From: an uncultured Blautia sp.
Lineage (GTDB): Bacteria > Bacillota > Clostridia > Lachnospirales > Lachnospiraceae
Direction of reading: 5' to 3'
DNA: 45,582 bases
Assembly: GCA_934409175.1 (NCBI GenBank)
Contig: CAKRVX010000008.1
Span: forward strand, 1 to 45,582
Shown here: piece by piece, positions 14,075 through 23,767 of the stretch
How the letters are laid out: each line of letters starts with the position of its first letter
How positions within the stretch are numbered: the stretch's first letter is position 1
The notes under the pieces: model-generated
Database searches by the model: none
Seen by the model: only the letters and a program-made list of their open reading frames with translations
What the model was told of the DNA's origin: nothing
Translations under genes and position numbers: made by a program

Positions 14075-16102
14075 TTATTGTTCCTGCTCAGAATCTGTTT
14101 CCAGTTTCCATTTATTTTGCGCGTATAGCGCATAGCAGGATCTGTCATAGCTTTTACTAAGCGGTTTTCGGGTAGAACTGTTACTTCGTTGTATCACCGA
14201 CAAGCGATCAAAATCCGTCAATTCAGTTCCTGTAATCATCAATGTCGTCGGATTCAGGTAAACCGTATCATACCATTCCCCGTTCAGCTTTATCTGACTG
14301 GACGGGGTAAACTCCGATCCCTTGATATAATAAGTATGATCGCTTTCTGATATGCACTGTATGGAATCAAGGGTCACATCATAAATACCCATTCTCATTC
14401 TTGTACGTTGATAAGGATTTTCTCCGCCATAAGAATAACGTTTTCCATAGAGCAGATCATACTGAAGTGTTTCCAGATCCACCTGATAATTTTTCGTGTT
14501 TCTTCTTGCCTGATGATAACGGAAAATTGTTCCTTCATGGATGCCTACACGATCCATAACCTCCGCTGCCATCTGATATGCTGCCAGATTTTCTTTCTTC
14601 TTCTTCAATCCGAAATTATCCCACATGACATATTCTGTCTGGAACAGATATTTATTATCCAGATCTTCTACAGTCAGTCCCATTGTCGGAAGATGATCGC
14701 CATACATAACCAGAACCACATCCTCAGGATAATCAGCCAGCTTGTCTGTCAGTTCTTTTACGAAATTGTCCATTTCGTGAATTTCATTCACATAATATTC
14801 CCACTTGTTGTTCTCTTCTTCTGTAGGCGCTCCGGAAACTGTAATTTCCGGATCTTCCAGAATCTGTTCATCCGGATATGCTCCATGTCCCTGTACAGAA
14901 ATAGTATACACATAATCCGGTCCTTCTGTAGAATCCAGGCATTTGATAATCTCATCTGTAAGTACACAGTCCTTTACCCAGCCATTTGGATTCTTTTCAT
15001 CTTCTCTGGCCATGTATTCTTCAGAAGTAAATGTATCAAATCCCAGATTTGGAAATACAGATCTTCTTCCATAGAAGTTCGCTTCATTATTATGTACTGC
15101 ATGTGTGGTATAACCCAGATTTTTCAGCACATATGGAGCACTCTCGCAGGTCGTTTCTCTCAGAATACTTTTGTACGGATATTCCCCCGGTCCGAAATAA
15201 TGCATGCTCATTCCTGTAATGGATTCAAATTCTGTATTTGCAGTTCCTGCACCTACAGAAGGTACTTTATAATATCCTGATGAATAATCCTTCATCAGCT
15301 GACGAAATGTTGGTATCGGATCCTCTGATATATTCAGATAATTCACCAGCGTTGGATCAAAGAAAGACTCCAACTGCAGAAACAGAATATTAGGGCGCTT
15401 TTCGTCCTGGGTTTCCGGAAGATTTTTTTCAGTTTTTTCTATTCTCTTTATTTCGGCTTCTGAATAATCTCGCGGGCAACTGATACCTGTATTAAAAATG
15501 GTCGTCGCCAGACAATAAGGATAGCCATAATCTTCATAGGCAAATGCAATATTCCCAAAATAATTGGAAAGGACTCTTTTATCCAGAGCGAGCCGTGTAC
15601 TTCCTGCAAAAAGAAGCGCAGCCAGAATGATCAGTGGAATATTATATCTGTATTTCAATTTTCCTGTATATTTTGGTCCCTTGATCAACAGAATCAATAA
15701 TAACAGAATTATTATTCCAAACATGATGCAAACCGCCACAACACCTGCCGCTGGCAGGTATTTATTGGCGATCTTCAATGCATCTGTAATCAGATGAAGA
15801 TCTGGTCCTGTAAAAGGTGTAACACGGTTCATCAGCAATACACCATTGATAATGGCAAGGATCAGCCAGAACAATGTTACCAGGACTCTCCAGAAAGTTC
15901 TTCTCCGGAACAGATACACGATCAATGAAGTAGTAAAAATAAATGCAGTATTATATGCAAAAACCAGCGGTTTCTGTGTCATATAATTCCAGGCTTCAAT
16001 AAACGAGTGACGGCAGATTGCCTCCATAATAAAATAGCCCACGGCACTTGCAAGCACATGAAGAAGAAGGGAAATTTTATTACATATCTTGTATAGTTTC
16101 AT
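14075..16102 (-). CDS. LTA synthase/phosphoglycerol transferase-like sulfatase-fold membrane protein
   Basis: 675 residues. Five predicted N-terminal membrane segments (about 10-180) precede an extracellular sulfatase-fold domain (about 235-560). Metal/nucleophile motifs are seen: LQLESFFDP, GAGTANTEFE with the nucleophile Thr at 287, VQGHGAYPD and MYGDHLPTMG. Such enzymes transfer glycerol-phosphate from phosphatidylglycerol to lipoteichoic acid or related glycans. The extra C-terminal part (about 565-655, GSEFTPSSQIKLNGEWYDTV...) looks like an IPT/TIG Ig-like fold, which is unusual for LtaS. It starts 12 nt after the valS stop, with GAGGAG before the ATG, so it belongs to the valS transcript. 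The exact product is not determined. Confidence 0.85.
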   Translation of the reverse strand: MKLYKICNKISLLLHVLASAVGYFIMEAICRHSFIEAWNYMTQKPLVFAYNTAFIFTTSLIVYLFRRRTFWRVLVTLFWLILAIINGVLLMNRVTPFTGPDLHLITDALKIANKYLPAAGVVAVCIMFGIIILLLLILLIKGPKYTGKLKYRYNIPLIILAALLFAGSTRLALDKRVLSNYFGNIAFAYEDYGYPYCLATTIFNTGISCPRDYSEAEIKRIEKTEKNLPETQDEKRPNILFLQLESFFDPTLVNYLNISEDPIPTFRQLMKDYSSGYYKVPSVGAGTANTEFESITGMSMHYFGPGEYPYKSILRETTCESAPYVLKNLGYTTHAVHNNEANFYGRRSVFPNLGFDTFTSEEYMAREDEKNPNGWVKDCVLTDEIIKCLDSTEGPDYVYTISVQGHGAYPDEQILEDPEITVSGAPTEEENNKWEYYVNEIHEMDNFVKELTDKLADYPEDVVLVMYGDHLPTMGLTVEDLDNKYLFQTEYVMWDNFGLKKKKENLAAYQMAAEVMDRVGIHEGTIFRYHQARRNTKNYQVDLETLQYDLLYGKRYSYGGENPYQRTRMRMGIYDVTLDSIQCISESDHTYYIKGSEFTPSSQIKLNGEWYDTVYLNPTTLMITGTELTDFDRLSVIQRSNSSTRKPLSKSYDRSCYALYAQNKWKLETDSEQEQ

Positions 16103-16114
16103 CTAAACACTCCT

Positions 16115-18770
16115 CTATTTTCTTAACTGCTCTAACTGTCCTTTTACTTTATCCATCATTTCTTTGTATTTTGCAAGTTTATCTTTCTCCGCATCAACTT
16201 TGGCAGCAGGTGCCTTGTTTACGAAGTTCGGATTGTTCAGCATGCCTTCACATCTTGCAATCTCTTTTGTCAGACGCTCTGTTTCTTTTGTCAGACGCTC
16301 GATTTCTTTATCTTTATCGATCAGGTCTTCTAACGGCATGTATACAACTGCGTTGGAAACAACTACAGAAACTGCATCATCGCTGATTCCGTTCTTGTCT
16401 GTCTGTACCAGGATTTCTTTTGCAAATGCAAGATTTACAAAGGATTTCTTGCTGTTCTCATACATTGCTGCTGTATCAGCATCTTTCGCAACAATATGCA
16501 GGCTGGTCTTGCGGTTGTTAGGAACATTCATCTCTGTTCTGGTATTACGGATACCTCTTACAACCTCTTTGAAGCCTTCGATTGCTTTCTCAGCATCCGG
16601 GAAGTTTCTCTCTTCTCTGTATACCGGCCAGTCGGAAATCATGATAGACTCTTCTTCTGGAAGAAGTGTACAGTAGATTTCTTCTGTAATAAACGGCATA
16701 TACGGGTGAAGAAGTTTCAGACCTTCTGTCAGCGCTGTTCTTAATGTCCACAGTGCATCGTTTGCAGCTTTCGGATCTTCCTCTGCTTTCCAAAGACGAA
16801 CCTTAGCCATCTCGATGTACCAGTCGCAGAGCTCATCCCACAGGAAGTCATAAACTTTCTGTACAGCGATACCCAACTCATATTTTTCCATGTTCTCTGT
16901 TGCTTCACGGATGACTGTATTTAAGTGAGACAGGATCCATTTATCTTCTGCGCAGAGATCATTTAAGTTTTCCGGCTCTGTCACTGTCTTACCGTCCAGG
17001 TTCATCATAATGAAACGGGAAGCATTCCAGATCTTGTTTGCAAAGTTACGGCTAGCTTCTACTTTTTCCCAGTAGAAACGCATGTCGTTTCCAGGTGCAT
17101 TACCTGTCATCAGTGTCAGACGAAGAGCATCTGCACCGTATTTGTCAATAACTTCCAGCGGATCGATACCGTTTCCAAGAGACTTACTCATCTTACGTCC
17201 CTGGGAGTCACGCACCAGACCATGGATCAGTACATGATGGAACGGAACCTTGTCTGTCTGCTCCAGAGCTGAGAATACCATACGGATAACCCAGAAGAAG
17301 ATGATGTCGTATCCTGTAACAAGTACATCTGTCGGATAGAAATATTCCAGTTCCGGTGTTTTGTCCGGCCAGCCAAGTGTGGAGAATGGCCATAATGCAG
17401 AACTGAACCAAGTATCCAGTGTATCTTCGTCCTGATGAAGATGTGTACATCCACATTTCGGGCATTTCTCAGGCATTTCTCTTGCAACTACTACTTCACC
17501 GCACTCATCGCAGTAATAAGCCGGGATTCTGTGTCCCCACCATAACTGTCTGGAAATACACCAGTCACGGATATTCTCAAGCCAGTGAAGATAAGTCTTG
17601 TCGAAACGGGACGGAACAAATTTCAGATCTCCGTCATCCAGTGCTTTGATCGCAGCTTTTGCCATCTTGTCCATCTTTACAAACCACTGAGGTTTGATCA
17701 TCGGCTCTACAGTTGTGCCGCAGCGGTCATGAGTTCCAACGCTGTGGTTGTGCGGAACTACTTTTACCAGAAGTCCAAGTGCATCCAGATCTGCTACCAT
17801 CGCCTTACGCGCTTCATAACGGTCCATACCAGCGTATTTTCCACCAAGCTCGTTGATAGTTGCATCATCATTCATGATGTTGATCTCTTCCAGATTGTGA
17901 CGACGTCCAACTTCGAAGTCGTTAGGATCATGTGCAGGTGTAATCTTTACACATCCTGTTCCGAATTCTTTGTCTACATATTCATCAGCGATCACCGGAA
18001 TTTCTCTGTCTGTCAGAGGAAGTTTCAGCATCTTGCCGATGAGATCTTTGTAACGCTCATCTTCCGGGTTTACAGCAACAGCAGTATCACCCAGCAGAGT
18101 TTCAGGACGGGTAGTTGCGATCTCTACGAAACGTCCCTCTTCTCCTACGATCGGGTAATTGATGTGCCAGAAGAACCCGTCCTGATCCTCATGCTCAACT
18201 TCTGCATCAGAGATGGAAGTCTGGCATACCGGACACCAGTTGATGATTCTGGAACCTTTGTAGATGTAGCCTTTTTCATATAATTTGATGAATACTTCCT
18301 GTACTGCCTTGGAACATCCCTCATCCATTGTGAAACGTTCTCTCTCCCAGTCTGCGGAAGCACCCAGTTTCTTTAACTGATTGATGATCTTTCCGCCGTA
18401 CTCTTCTTTCCATGCCCATGCATGTTTTAAGAATTCCTCACGGCCGATATCGTGTTTGTCGATCCCTTCTTTTTTCAGTTTATCGATAACCTTAACCTCT
18501 GTAGCGATGGCTGCATGGTCAGTTCCCGGCTGCCATAATGCTTCATAGCCCTGCATTCTCTTGAAACGGATCAGGATATCCTGCATGGTTTCATCCAGCG
18601 CATGTCCCATGTGAAGCTGACCGGTTACATTTGGCGGCGGCATAACAATTGTAAACGGTTTCTTGTCCGGGTTTACTTTTGCATGGAAATAGCCGTTGTC
18701 CATCCATTTTTTTGTAAAGACGCTCTTCGATTCCCTTAGGATCGTAGGTTTTTGCAAGTTCTTTGCTCAT
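16115..18770 (-). CDS. valS: Valyl-tRNA synthetase, with an apparent 1-nt frameshift near the 5' end
   Basis: Charges tRNA-Val. HMGH (in [14 protein letters not shown]) and [14 protein letters not shown] are the class-I signature motifs. A zinc ribbon (CDECGEVV...CPKCGC) lies in the middle and a C-terminal coiled coil in the last 65 residues. The expected N-terminus [19 protein letters not shown] begins at the ATG 18770 behind AGGAGG, but is in a different frame from the remaining 865 residues ([10 protein letters not shown] onward). The shift is at a run of seven A on the minus strand (18707-18713); six A would restore a protein of 884 residues. The uninterrupted frame can only start at a TTG (18757) without a ribosome binding site. 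Likely a sequencing/assembly homopolymer error, or slippage. Confidence 0.93.
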
Positions 18771-18782
18771 AATGTCCTCCTG

Positions 18783-19055
18783 TAAATAAAATAGCCCTTC
18801 ACACGCATTATACGTGCAAAGGGCGATATGAATCGCGGTACCACCTTAGTTTGTCTCTCATTCCCTTAACGCGGGATACGTGAAAGCCTACCATGCGCGT
18901 ATATGAATCTCCATATTCCTCATACCACTCACTTCAGCCTCCCGGCTCCAAAGCTACCTTCAGCGCTTCCGCTCCCGGGAAACCTTTCAGCTTATAAGCT
19001 TCCCTCTCTGTGGGCCATCCCCGCCTACTCCTCTTTTTCACAGCCTTTTTCTGGA
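18783..19055 (-). promoter_or_regulatory. T-box leader of valS
   Basis: Minus-strand leader of about 280 nt. The T-box AAGGTGGTACCGCG lies at 18834-18847 (read in reverse). It is followed by a terminator stem (18812-18824 with 18794-18806, GCCCTT...AAGGGC) and a U-rich tail (18783-18793). Stem I starts near 19040 with GAGGAGTAGG and the conserved CAGAGAGGGAAGC block. A GTA valine codon at 18955-18957 is the candidate specifier. Uncharged tRNA-Val would stabilise the antiterminator and turn on valS and probably the downstream LTA-synthase-like gene. Confidence 0.9.
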
Positions 19056-19059
19056 TTCT

Positions 19060-19088
19060 ACTATAATGAAAAAAGCTTTTTTTGTCAA
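19060..19088 (-). promoter_or_regulatory. Sigma-A promoter of valS
   Basis: Minus strand: -35 TTGACA (19083-19088), 17-bp spacer, -10 TATAGT (19060-19065). Transcription starts just before stem I of the T-box. The spacer contains an A6GCT6 palindrome. Confidence 0.85.
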
Positions 19089-19113
19089 GAACGTTTGGGG
19101 GGATTTCACAAAT

Positions 19114-22100
19114 TTATTCCACGCTCTTCAACGATTCTACCATATCAATCTTCTTCAGCTTCTGATGCATAAACAGATTAACGATCATAGAAAATCCTAT
19201 GGTCAGCAGCCCACTGTACAGGAAACTGATCGGTTTGATGTTTCGTCCGAACATTACCGCATCTACTTCTACAGTAAGAATGATATATCGATGCAGGAAG
19301 ATTCCAAATACTGCTCCTGCCAGTACTCCTATAAACGTAAGAATAATATTCTCTCTGTACACATAAGCCGAAACTTCATTGTCATAGAAGCCAAGGACTT
19401 TCAATGTGGCAAGTTCTCTCTGTCGTTCTGTGATATTGATATTGTTCAGATTATACAGAACTACAAAGGCAAGCATTCCCGCTGAAATGATCAGAACCAC
19501 GATAACCGTTCCCAGTGATCCAAGCATTCTGTCAAGCTGGGCTTCCAGACTGCTGGTATAACTGATACTTAATGCCGCCGGATATTTCAGGATTTCATTT
19601 CCAACCTGATCCTGCTCTGCCTTGTATTCATTCTTAACCGTGAATACAGTTGCCGTATAATCAGGCTTCTCGCCAAAGGTCTGCTCATAGACATTGCCTG
19701 TCATGTAGATGTAATGCCCCATATAGTTCTCAGTTACTGCCGCGATCTTTGTCTCATAATCTTTGCCATCTTTTGTGATGGTCATGGTATCTCCTGCTTT
19801 CAGTCCTGTCAGGGACGCCGTCTTCTCACTGATCACAGCACCTGCATCTGTCAGTTCATATTTCTCTTTTGTCTTTCTGTCCTGAAGTGTTACGTCTTGT
19901 TTAAAGTTCTCCAGATTCTCAGGTACATAGACATAAACACTGATATTGGATTTATTCCTCGGAACCGTCATCTTGGTGAACTGAACATGTGTATATCTGT
20001 CAATCTGACTGTTATCCTTAAGAAACGTTTCCAGTTCCTGACGGTCTTTGTCTGTAGCATCCTCATCATCAATGATCGTTCCTGTATAATGCTGCAGATC
20101 ACGATACTGTCTCTGCGCAATATCCATAATGGAATCTCTGATTCCAAAACCTACCAGCATCAGCGCCATACTTCCTGCGATACCAAAGATTGTCATAAAA
20201 AGACGCTTTTTATATCGGAAAAGATTTCGCAGAGTAGACTTCCAGGTAAAGCTTAAATGTTTCCAGAAGAAAGTAATTCGCTCCACCAGAATCCTCTTGC
20301 CTTCTTTCGGTGCAGGCGGACGCATCAGTGATGCAGGTGTCTCTGCCAGTGCCTTATAACAGGAGAAGATTGTTGCTCCAATTGTACATATTGTTGCCGC
20401 ACCTGCTGCAATCATGGCAAATTTAAACTCATAATGAATCTGCATATTGTGAGTCATGCCTTTATACATGATTCCATATGCATTGATAATAATATAAGGC
20501 AGAATCTTCTCACCGATCAGAATTCCCAGAATACTTCCGCCCACTGTAGCAAGCAGCGCATACATCAGATACTTGGACGCTATCGCACATTTCCCATATC
20601 CTAATGCTTTCATAGTACCAATCTGGGTTCTCTGCTCCTCTACCATTCGAGTCATAGTTGTCAGACTCACAAGTGCAGCTACCAGGAAAAAGATCACCGG
20701 GAATACCTGTCCGATATTTTTCAGTCGGTCTGCATTATCACCATAGTCCGAATACTCCGGCAGGTCATTACGGTCCGTTACCATCCATTCAGGTTTGCTG
20801 ATATCATTAATTTCGTCCTGCGCATCCTGAATCTTTTTCTCGCCGTCTGCAATCTCTTTCTCAGCATCTTTCTTACCATCTTCGTATTCTTTCTTTCCAT
20901 CTGCCAGATCTTTCTCGGCTTTCTGGATATCTTTCCTGGAATCTTTCAACTTCTGTTCATTCTCAGTGATTTCCCTTTCGCCGTCTTTGAGCTTCTGCTC
21001 ATTTTCTGCGATTTCTTTCTCACCGGAAGAAAGTTTTGCTTCGTTTGCCTGAATCTCAGCTTCACCAGAAGCAAGTTGTGCTTCCTTCTCCTCTAACTGA
21101 GCCTGACTGGAACTTAATTTCGCTTTCGCTGCATCAATCTGCTCCTGTGCCTCTGTAAGCTGAGCTTCTTTCTCCTGGATTTCCTTTCTTGCAGGCTCCA
21201 GTTTCGCTTCCTGAGCATTCACTTCTTTCCATCCGGCATCAATCTTTGCCTGTGCATCCGGAAGCGCTGCCTCCTGCTGATTCAGTTCCGCTTCTTTTGC
21301 ATCAAGCTGGGCAAGTCCGCTCTCCACTTGGCTTAAGCTGCTTTCCAGTTCACTTCTCGCTGATGCGATCTGGTTTTTGGATGCTTCCAGCTGAGCCGTC
21401 TGACTATCCACCTGTTCCTTATAGGCAGAAATCTCTGCTGCCATAGCTGCCAGTTCTTCCTCGGAATACTCCCCGGAAGCTGCCGCCTGCTCATACTGCG
21501 CCTGCAGAGCCTCAAGCTGAGCTCTGTCACTCTCAAGCTGGGCCTCTCCCTGTGAAAGCTGTGCCTCCTGCTGCTCTATCTGAGCCAGACCCTGCTGACA
21601 GTTTTCTTTGTTGGTATTCAGCTCCTGTCTGGTTGCTGCAATCTGCTCTCGTCCTGCCTGAATCTGAGCCTTGCCATTGTCAAGATCCTGCTGACTCTGG
21701 GTAAGAGTTGCTTTCGCTTCTTTAATCTGTTTTTCACCTGCGCGCAGCTGATTCTTTCCATCCTCAAGCTGTGCCTGACCATCATCCAGTTTCGTCTGAT
21801 TCTCTGAGATTTCTGCCCATCCAGCGTTAAGTTGTTCCTTCGCGCTGGCTATCTGCTCTTTGCCGCTGACAAGTTGCTCTTTTGCGCTGGCTATCTGAGA
21901 TTTTCCATCCTCTAACTGCTTCTTTGCATCTGCAAGCTGCGTTTTTCCATCTTCCAGCTCTTTTCTGGCATCTTTTAACTGCTTCTTGCCATCTTTATAT
22001 TTCTTTTTACCGTCCTTAAGTTTCTTTTCGCCGTCGTCCAGTTCCTTTTTCGCATTTGTTAGCTTCTCATCAGCTTCTTTTTTGCCATCTGCAAGTTCTT

Positions 22101-22890
22101 TCTTCGCATCTGCAAGTTTGTCGTTGGCTTCGCCTACCACTTCGTCATAACGGATCTCGCAGCGTTCTTCTGCGATTCCTTCTACTCTCGCCTGTATTTT
22201 CTCTATCAGATTCTCATATGCATCCGTATAACTGATCAGGTTCTTTGCTTCGTGAACCTGCACATAAATCTGTGTATAAACTTCCTGATCAAAATTCTCA
22301 GGAAGTACATAAGCAAATCCATTGACCTCACCGGAACCAAGCGTTGTATTTCCACGATTATAAGATATGTAAAGAGGACTCTCGCCAATGCCGCAAACTG
22401 TATAATCTACAGTCTGCAGAAGCTCACTGTCTCCGTCCTGTTTCAGAGTCATCTGATCTCCCACCTTATATCCATTGCTCTCTGCAAACATATAGTCAAG
22501 GAAAATCTCTCCGCTCTTCTCAGGTGCTTTTCCATCCGTAACTGTGATCTGGTTTACTGTCTCATTGACGGATTCCACATGGAGAACTTTCTGTTTTTCG
22601 CCTTCTCCGCACATAACATCTGTCGAATAGGCGCCTTCTGCATTCTCCACTCCATCTATCTGTTGGATTGCAGATACATCATCTTTCGTCAGACCCAGAG
22701 TTCCTACTACTTTGATGTCCATGAGATTCTTTTCATCATAGTAAGCATCCCCGGATAATCGCATATCCGGCGAAGAAGCCTGTATTCCTGAAAAGAAGGC
22801 AACTCCCAGAGCAACGATCATGAAGATGGAAATGAATCTGGCCTTGCTTGTGCGTATCTCCATCCAGAAATCTTTACGCAATGCTTTCAT
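19114..22890 (-). CDS. FtsX-type ABC transporter permease with giant coiled-coil insert
   Basis: 1258 residues. An N-terminal membrane anchor (about 16-38) is followed by a MacB-like extracytoplasmic region. About 445 residues (roughly 250-695) then form a near-continuous coiled coil built from seven-residue units such as LEDGKSQ, IASAKEQ and LDDGQAQ. FtsX domain 1 (about 715-840, with TRMVEEQRTQIGTMKALGYGK) precedes a second extracytoplasmic region. FtsX domain 2 is at the C-terminus (about 1125-1258, NITERQRELATLKVLGF). FtsX/MacB-type permeases do not carry substrates through the membrane but couple ATP hydrolysis to work outside it. Its ATPase is the next gene upstream, 10 nt away. The coil resembles the repeats of YhgE/Pip-type proteins. 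The substrate is unknown. Confidence 0.9.
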   Translation of the reverse strand: MKALRKDFWMEIRTSKARFISIFMIVALGVAFFSGIQASSPDMRLSGDAYYDEKNLMDIKVVGTLGLTKDDVSAIQQIDGVENAEGAYSTDVMCGEGEKQKVLHVESVNETVNQITVTDGKAPEKSGEIFLDYMFAESNGYKVGDQMTLKQDGDSELLQTVDYTVCGIGESPLYISYNRGNTTLGSGEVNGFAYVLPENFDQEVYTQIYVQVHEAKNLISYTDAYENLIEKIQARVEGIAEERCEIRYDEVVGEANDKLADAKKELADGKKEADEKLTNAKKELDDGEKKLKDGKKKYKDGKKQLKDARKELEDGKTQLADAKKQLEDGKSQIASAKEQLVSGKEQIASAKEQLNAGWAEISENQTKLDDGQAQLEDGKNQLRAGEKQIKEAKATLTQSQQDLDNGKAQIQAGREQIAATRQELNTNKENCQQGLAQIEQQEAQLSQGEAQLESDRAQLEALQAQYEQAAASGEYSEEELAAMAAEISAYKEQVDSQTAQLEASKNQIASARSELESSLSQVESGLAQLDAKEAELNQQEAALPDAQAKIDAGWKEVNAQEAKLEPARKEIQEKEAQLTEAQEQIDAAKAKLSSSQAQLEEKEAQLASGEAEIQANEAKLSSGEKEIAENEQKLKDGEREITENEQKLKDSRKDIQKAEKDLADGKKEYEDGKKDAEKEIADGEKKIQDAQDEINDISKPEWMVTDRNDLPEYSDYGDNADRLKNIGQVFPVIFFLVAALVSLTTMTRMVEEQRTQIGTMKALGYGKCAIASKYLMYALLATVGGSILGILIGEKILPYIIINAYGIMYKGMTHNMQIHYEFKFAMIAAGAATICTIGATIFSCYKALAETPASLMRPPAPKEGKRILVERITFFWKHLSFTWKSTLRNLFRYKKRLFMTIFGIAGSMALMLVGFGIRDSIMDIAQRQYRDLQHYTGTIIDDEDATDKDRQELETFLKDNSQIDRYTHVQFTKMTVPRNKSNISVYVYVPENLENFKQDVTLQDRKTKEKYELTDAGAVISEKTASLTGLKAGDTMTITKDGKDYETKIAAVTENYMGHYIYMTGNVYEQTFGEKPDYTATVFTVKNEYKAEQDQVGNEILKYPAALSISYTSSLEAQLDRMLGSLGTVIVVLIISAGMLAFVVLYNLNNINITERQRELATLKVLGFYDNEVSAYVYRENIILTFIGVLAGAVFGIFLHRYIILTVEVDAVMFGRNIKPISFLYSGLLTIGFSMIVNLFMHQKLKKIDMVESLKSVE

Positions 22891-22900
22891 ATCTGTTCAC

Positions 22901-23653
22901 CTACCATTCTATCTCCTCTACCGGTGTAGGATGGTCATTCAGCGTCATCCTGGAAACCTTGCCGTTTTTAATCTTGATCACACGGTCTGCCATAGGTGTC
23001 AGCGCCGAGTTATGTGTGATAACAATAACCGTCATACCACGTTCCCTGCACATATCCTGCAGCAGTTTCAGAATCGCTTTACCTGTCTGATAATCTAACG
23101 CTCCTGTGGGTTCATCACACAATAAAAGCTTCGGGTTCTTCGCCAGCGCCCTGGCTATGGAAACGCGCTGCTGCTCACCACCGGAAAGCTGCGCCGGGAA
23201 ATTTGTCAGTCTGTCTTTCAGACCAACCTCCTCAAGAACTTCTCTTGCATCCAGCGGGTCCTTACAAATCTGCAGTGCCAGTTCAACATTCTCCAATGCT
23301 GTAAGATTCGGTACCAGATTATAAAACTGAAATACAAATCCGATATCATTCCTTCGGTATCCGGTAAGCTGTCTGCTGTTATATCCTGCAATATCTTTTC
23401 CATCCACCCAGACTTCTCCGCTGGTAGCTTTGTCCATACCTCCAAGAATATTCAGTACTGTCGTCTTACCTGCTCCACTGGGACCTACGATTACTACGAA
23501 CTCGCCCTTCGCGATTTCAAAACTGATCTCGTCTACTGCGATGATCTTTACTTCTTTTGTTCCGTATATCTTGGAAACCTTATCTAATTTTACATATGCT
23601 TCCTTCTCGCTCATCCGCATTTCCCCTGTAATATATTTTACTACCTTGATCAT
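22901..23653 (-). CDS. ABC transporter ATP-binding protein (LolD/MacB type)
   Basis: 250 residues from the ATG 23653 (AGGAAACA upstream); a start at MSEKEAYV about 13 residues later, behind AGGGGAA, is also possible. Walker [11 protein letters not shown]-loop in [19 protein letters not shown], signature [15 protein letters not shown], Walker [13 protein letters not shown] and the H-loop (VIVITHN) are all intact. The [10 protein letters not shown] and DEPTGALD words are typical of the MacB/LolD family that powers FtsX-type permeases, as the downstream gene confirms. Confidence 0.95.
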   Translation of the reverse strand: MIKVVKYITGEMRMSEKEAYVKLDKVSKIYGTKEVKIIAVDEISFEIAKGEFVVIVGPSGAGKTTVLNILGGMDKATSGEVWVDGKDIAGYNSRQLTGYRRNDIGFVFQFYNLVPNLTALENVELALQICKDPLDAREVLEEVGLKDRLTNFPAQLSGGEQQRVSIARALAKNPKLLLCDEPTGALDYQTGKAILKLLQDMCRERGMTVIVITHNSALTPMADRVIKIKNGKVSRMTLNDHPTPVEEIEW

Positions 23654-23672
23654 TGTTTCCTATATTAATTTA

Positions 23673-23699
23673 CAGGCAGGTCAAATACTGACCTGCCTG
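23673..23699. promoter_or_regulatory. Perfect 11-bp inverted repeat between promoter and ABC ATPase gene
   Basis: CAGGCAGGTCA (23673-23683) and its exact complement (23689-23699) are spaced by 5 bp. It sits between the -10 box at 23721-23726 and the start codon, in the expected place for a repressor site. There is no U-tract on either side, so an operator is more likely than a terminator. A TetR-like dimer would fit, but no regulator gene is adjacent. Confidence 0.5.
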
Positions 23700-23720
23700 A
23701 TAACTTCAAGGGTTATATTT

Positions 23721-23748
23721 ATTTTAACACAGTGCATTTGCAATGCAA
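23721..23748 (-). promoter_or_regulatory. Promoter of the ABC transporter operon
   Basis: Minus strand: -35 TTGCAT (23743-23748), 16-bp spacer, -10 TAAAAT (23721-23726). A second small inverted repeat, TGCATT-N3-AATGCA (23733-23747), overlaps the -35. Confidence 0.55.
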
Positions 23749-23767
23749 AATAAAAAATTTATAAACT

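Noticed and set aside
19825..22150. Repetitive DNA in the permease gene as a tandem repeat or CRISPR-like array
   Set aside because: The periodicity is at the protein level (heptads); DNA units diverge and the frame stays open throughout.
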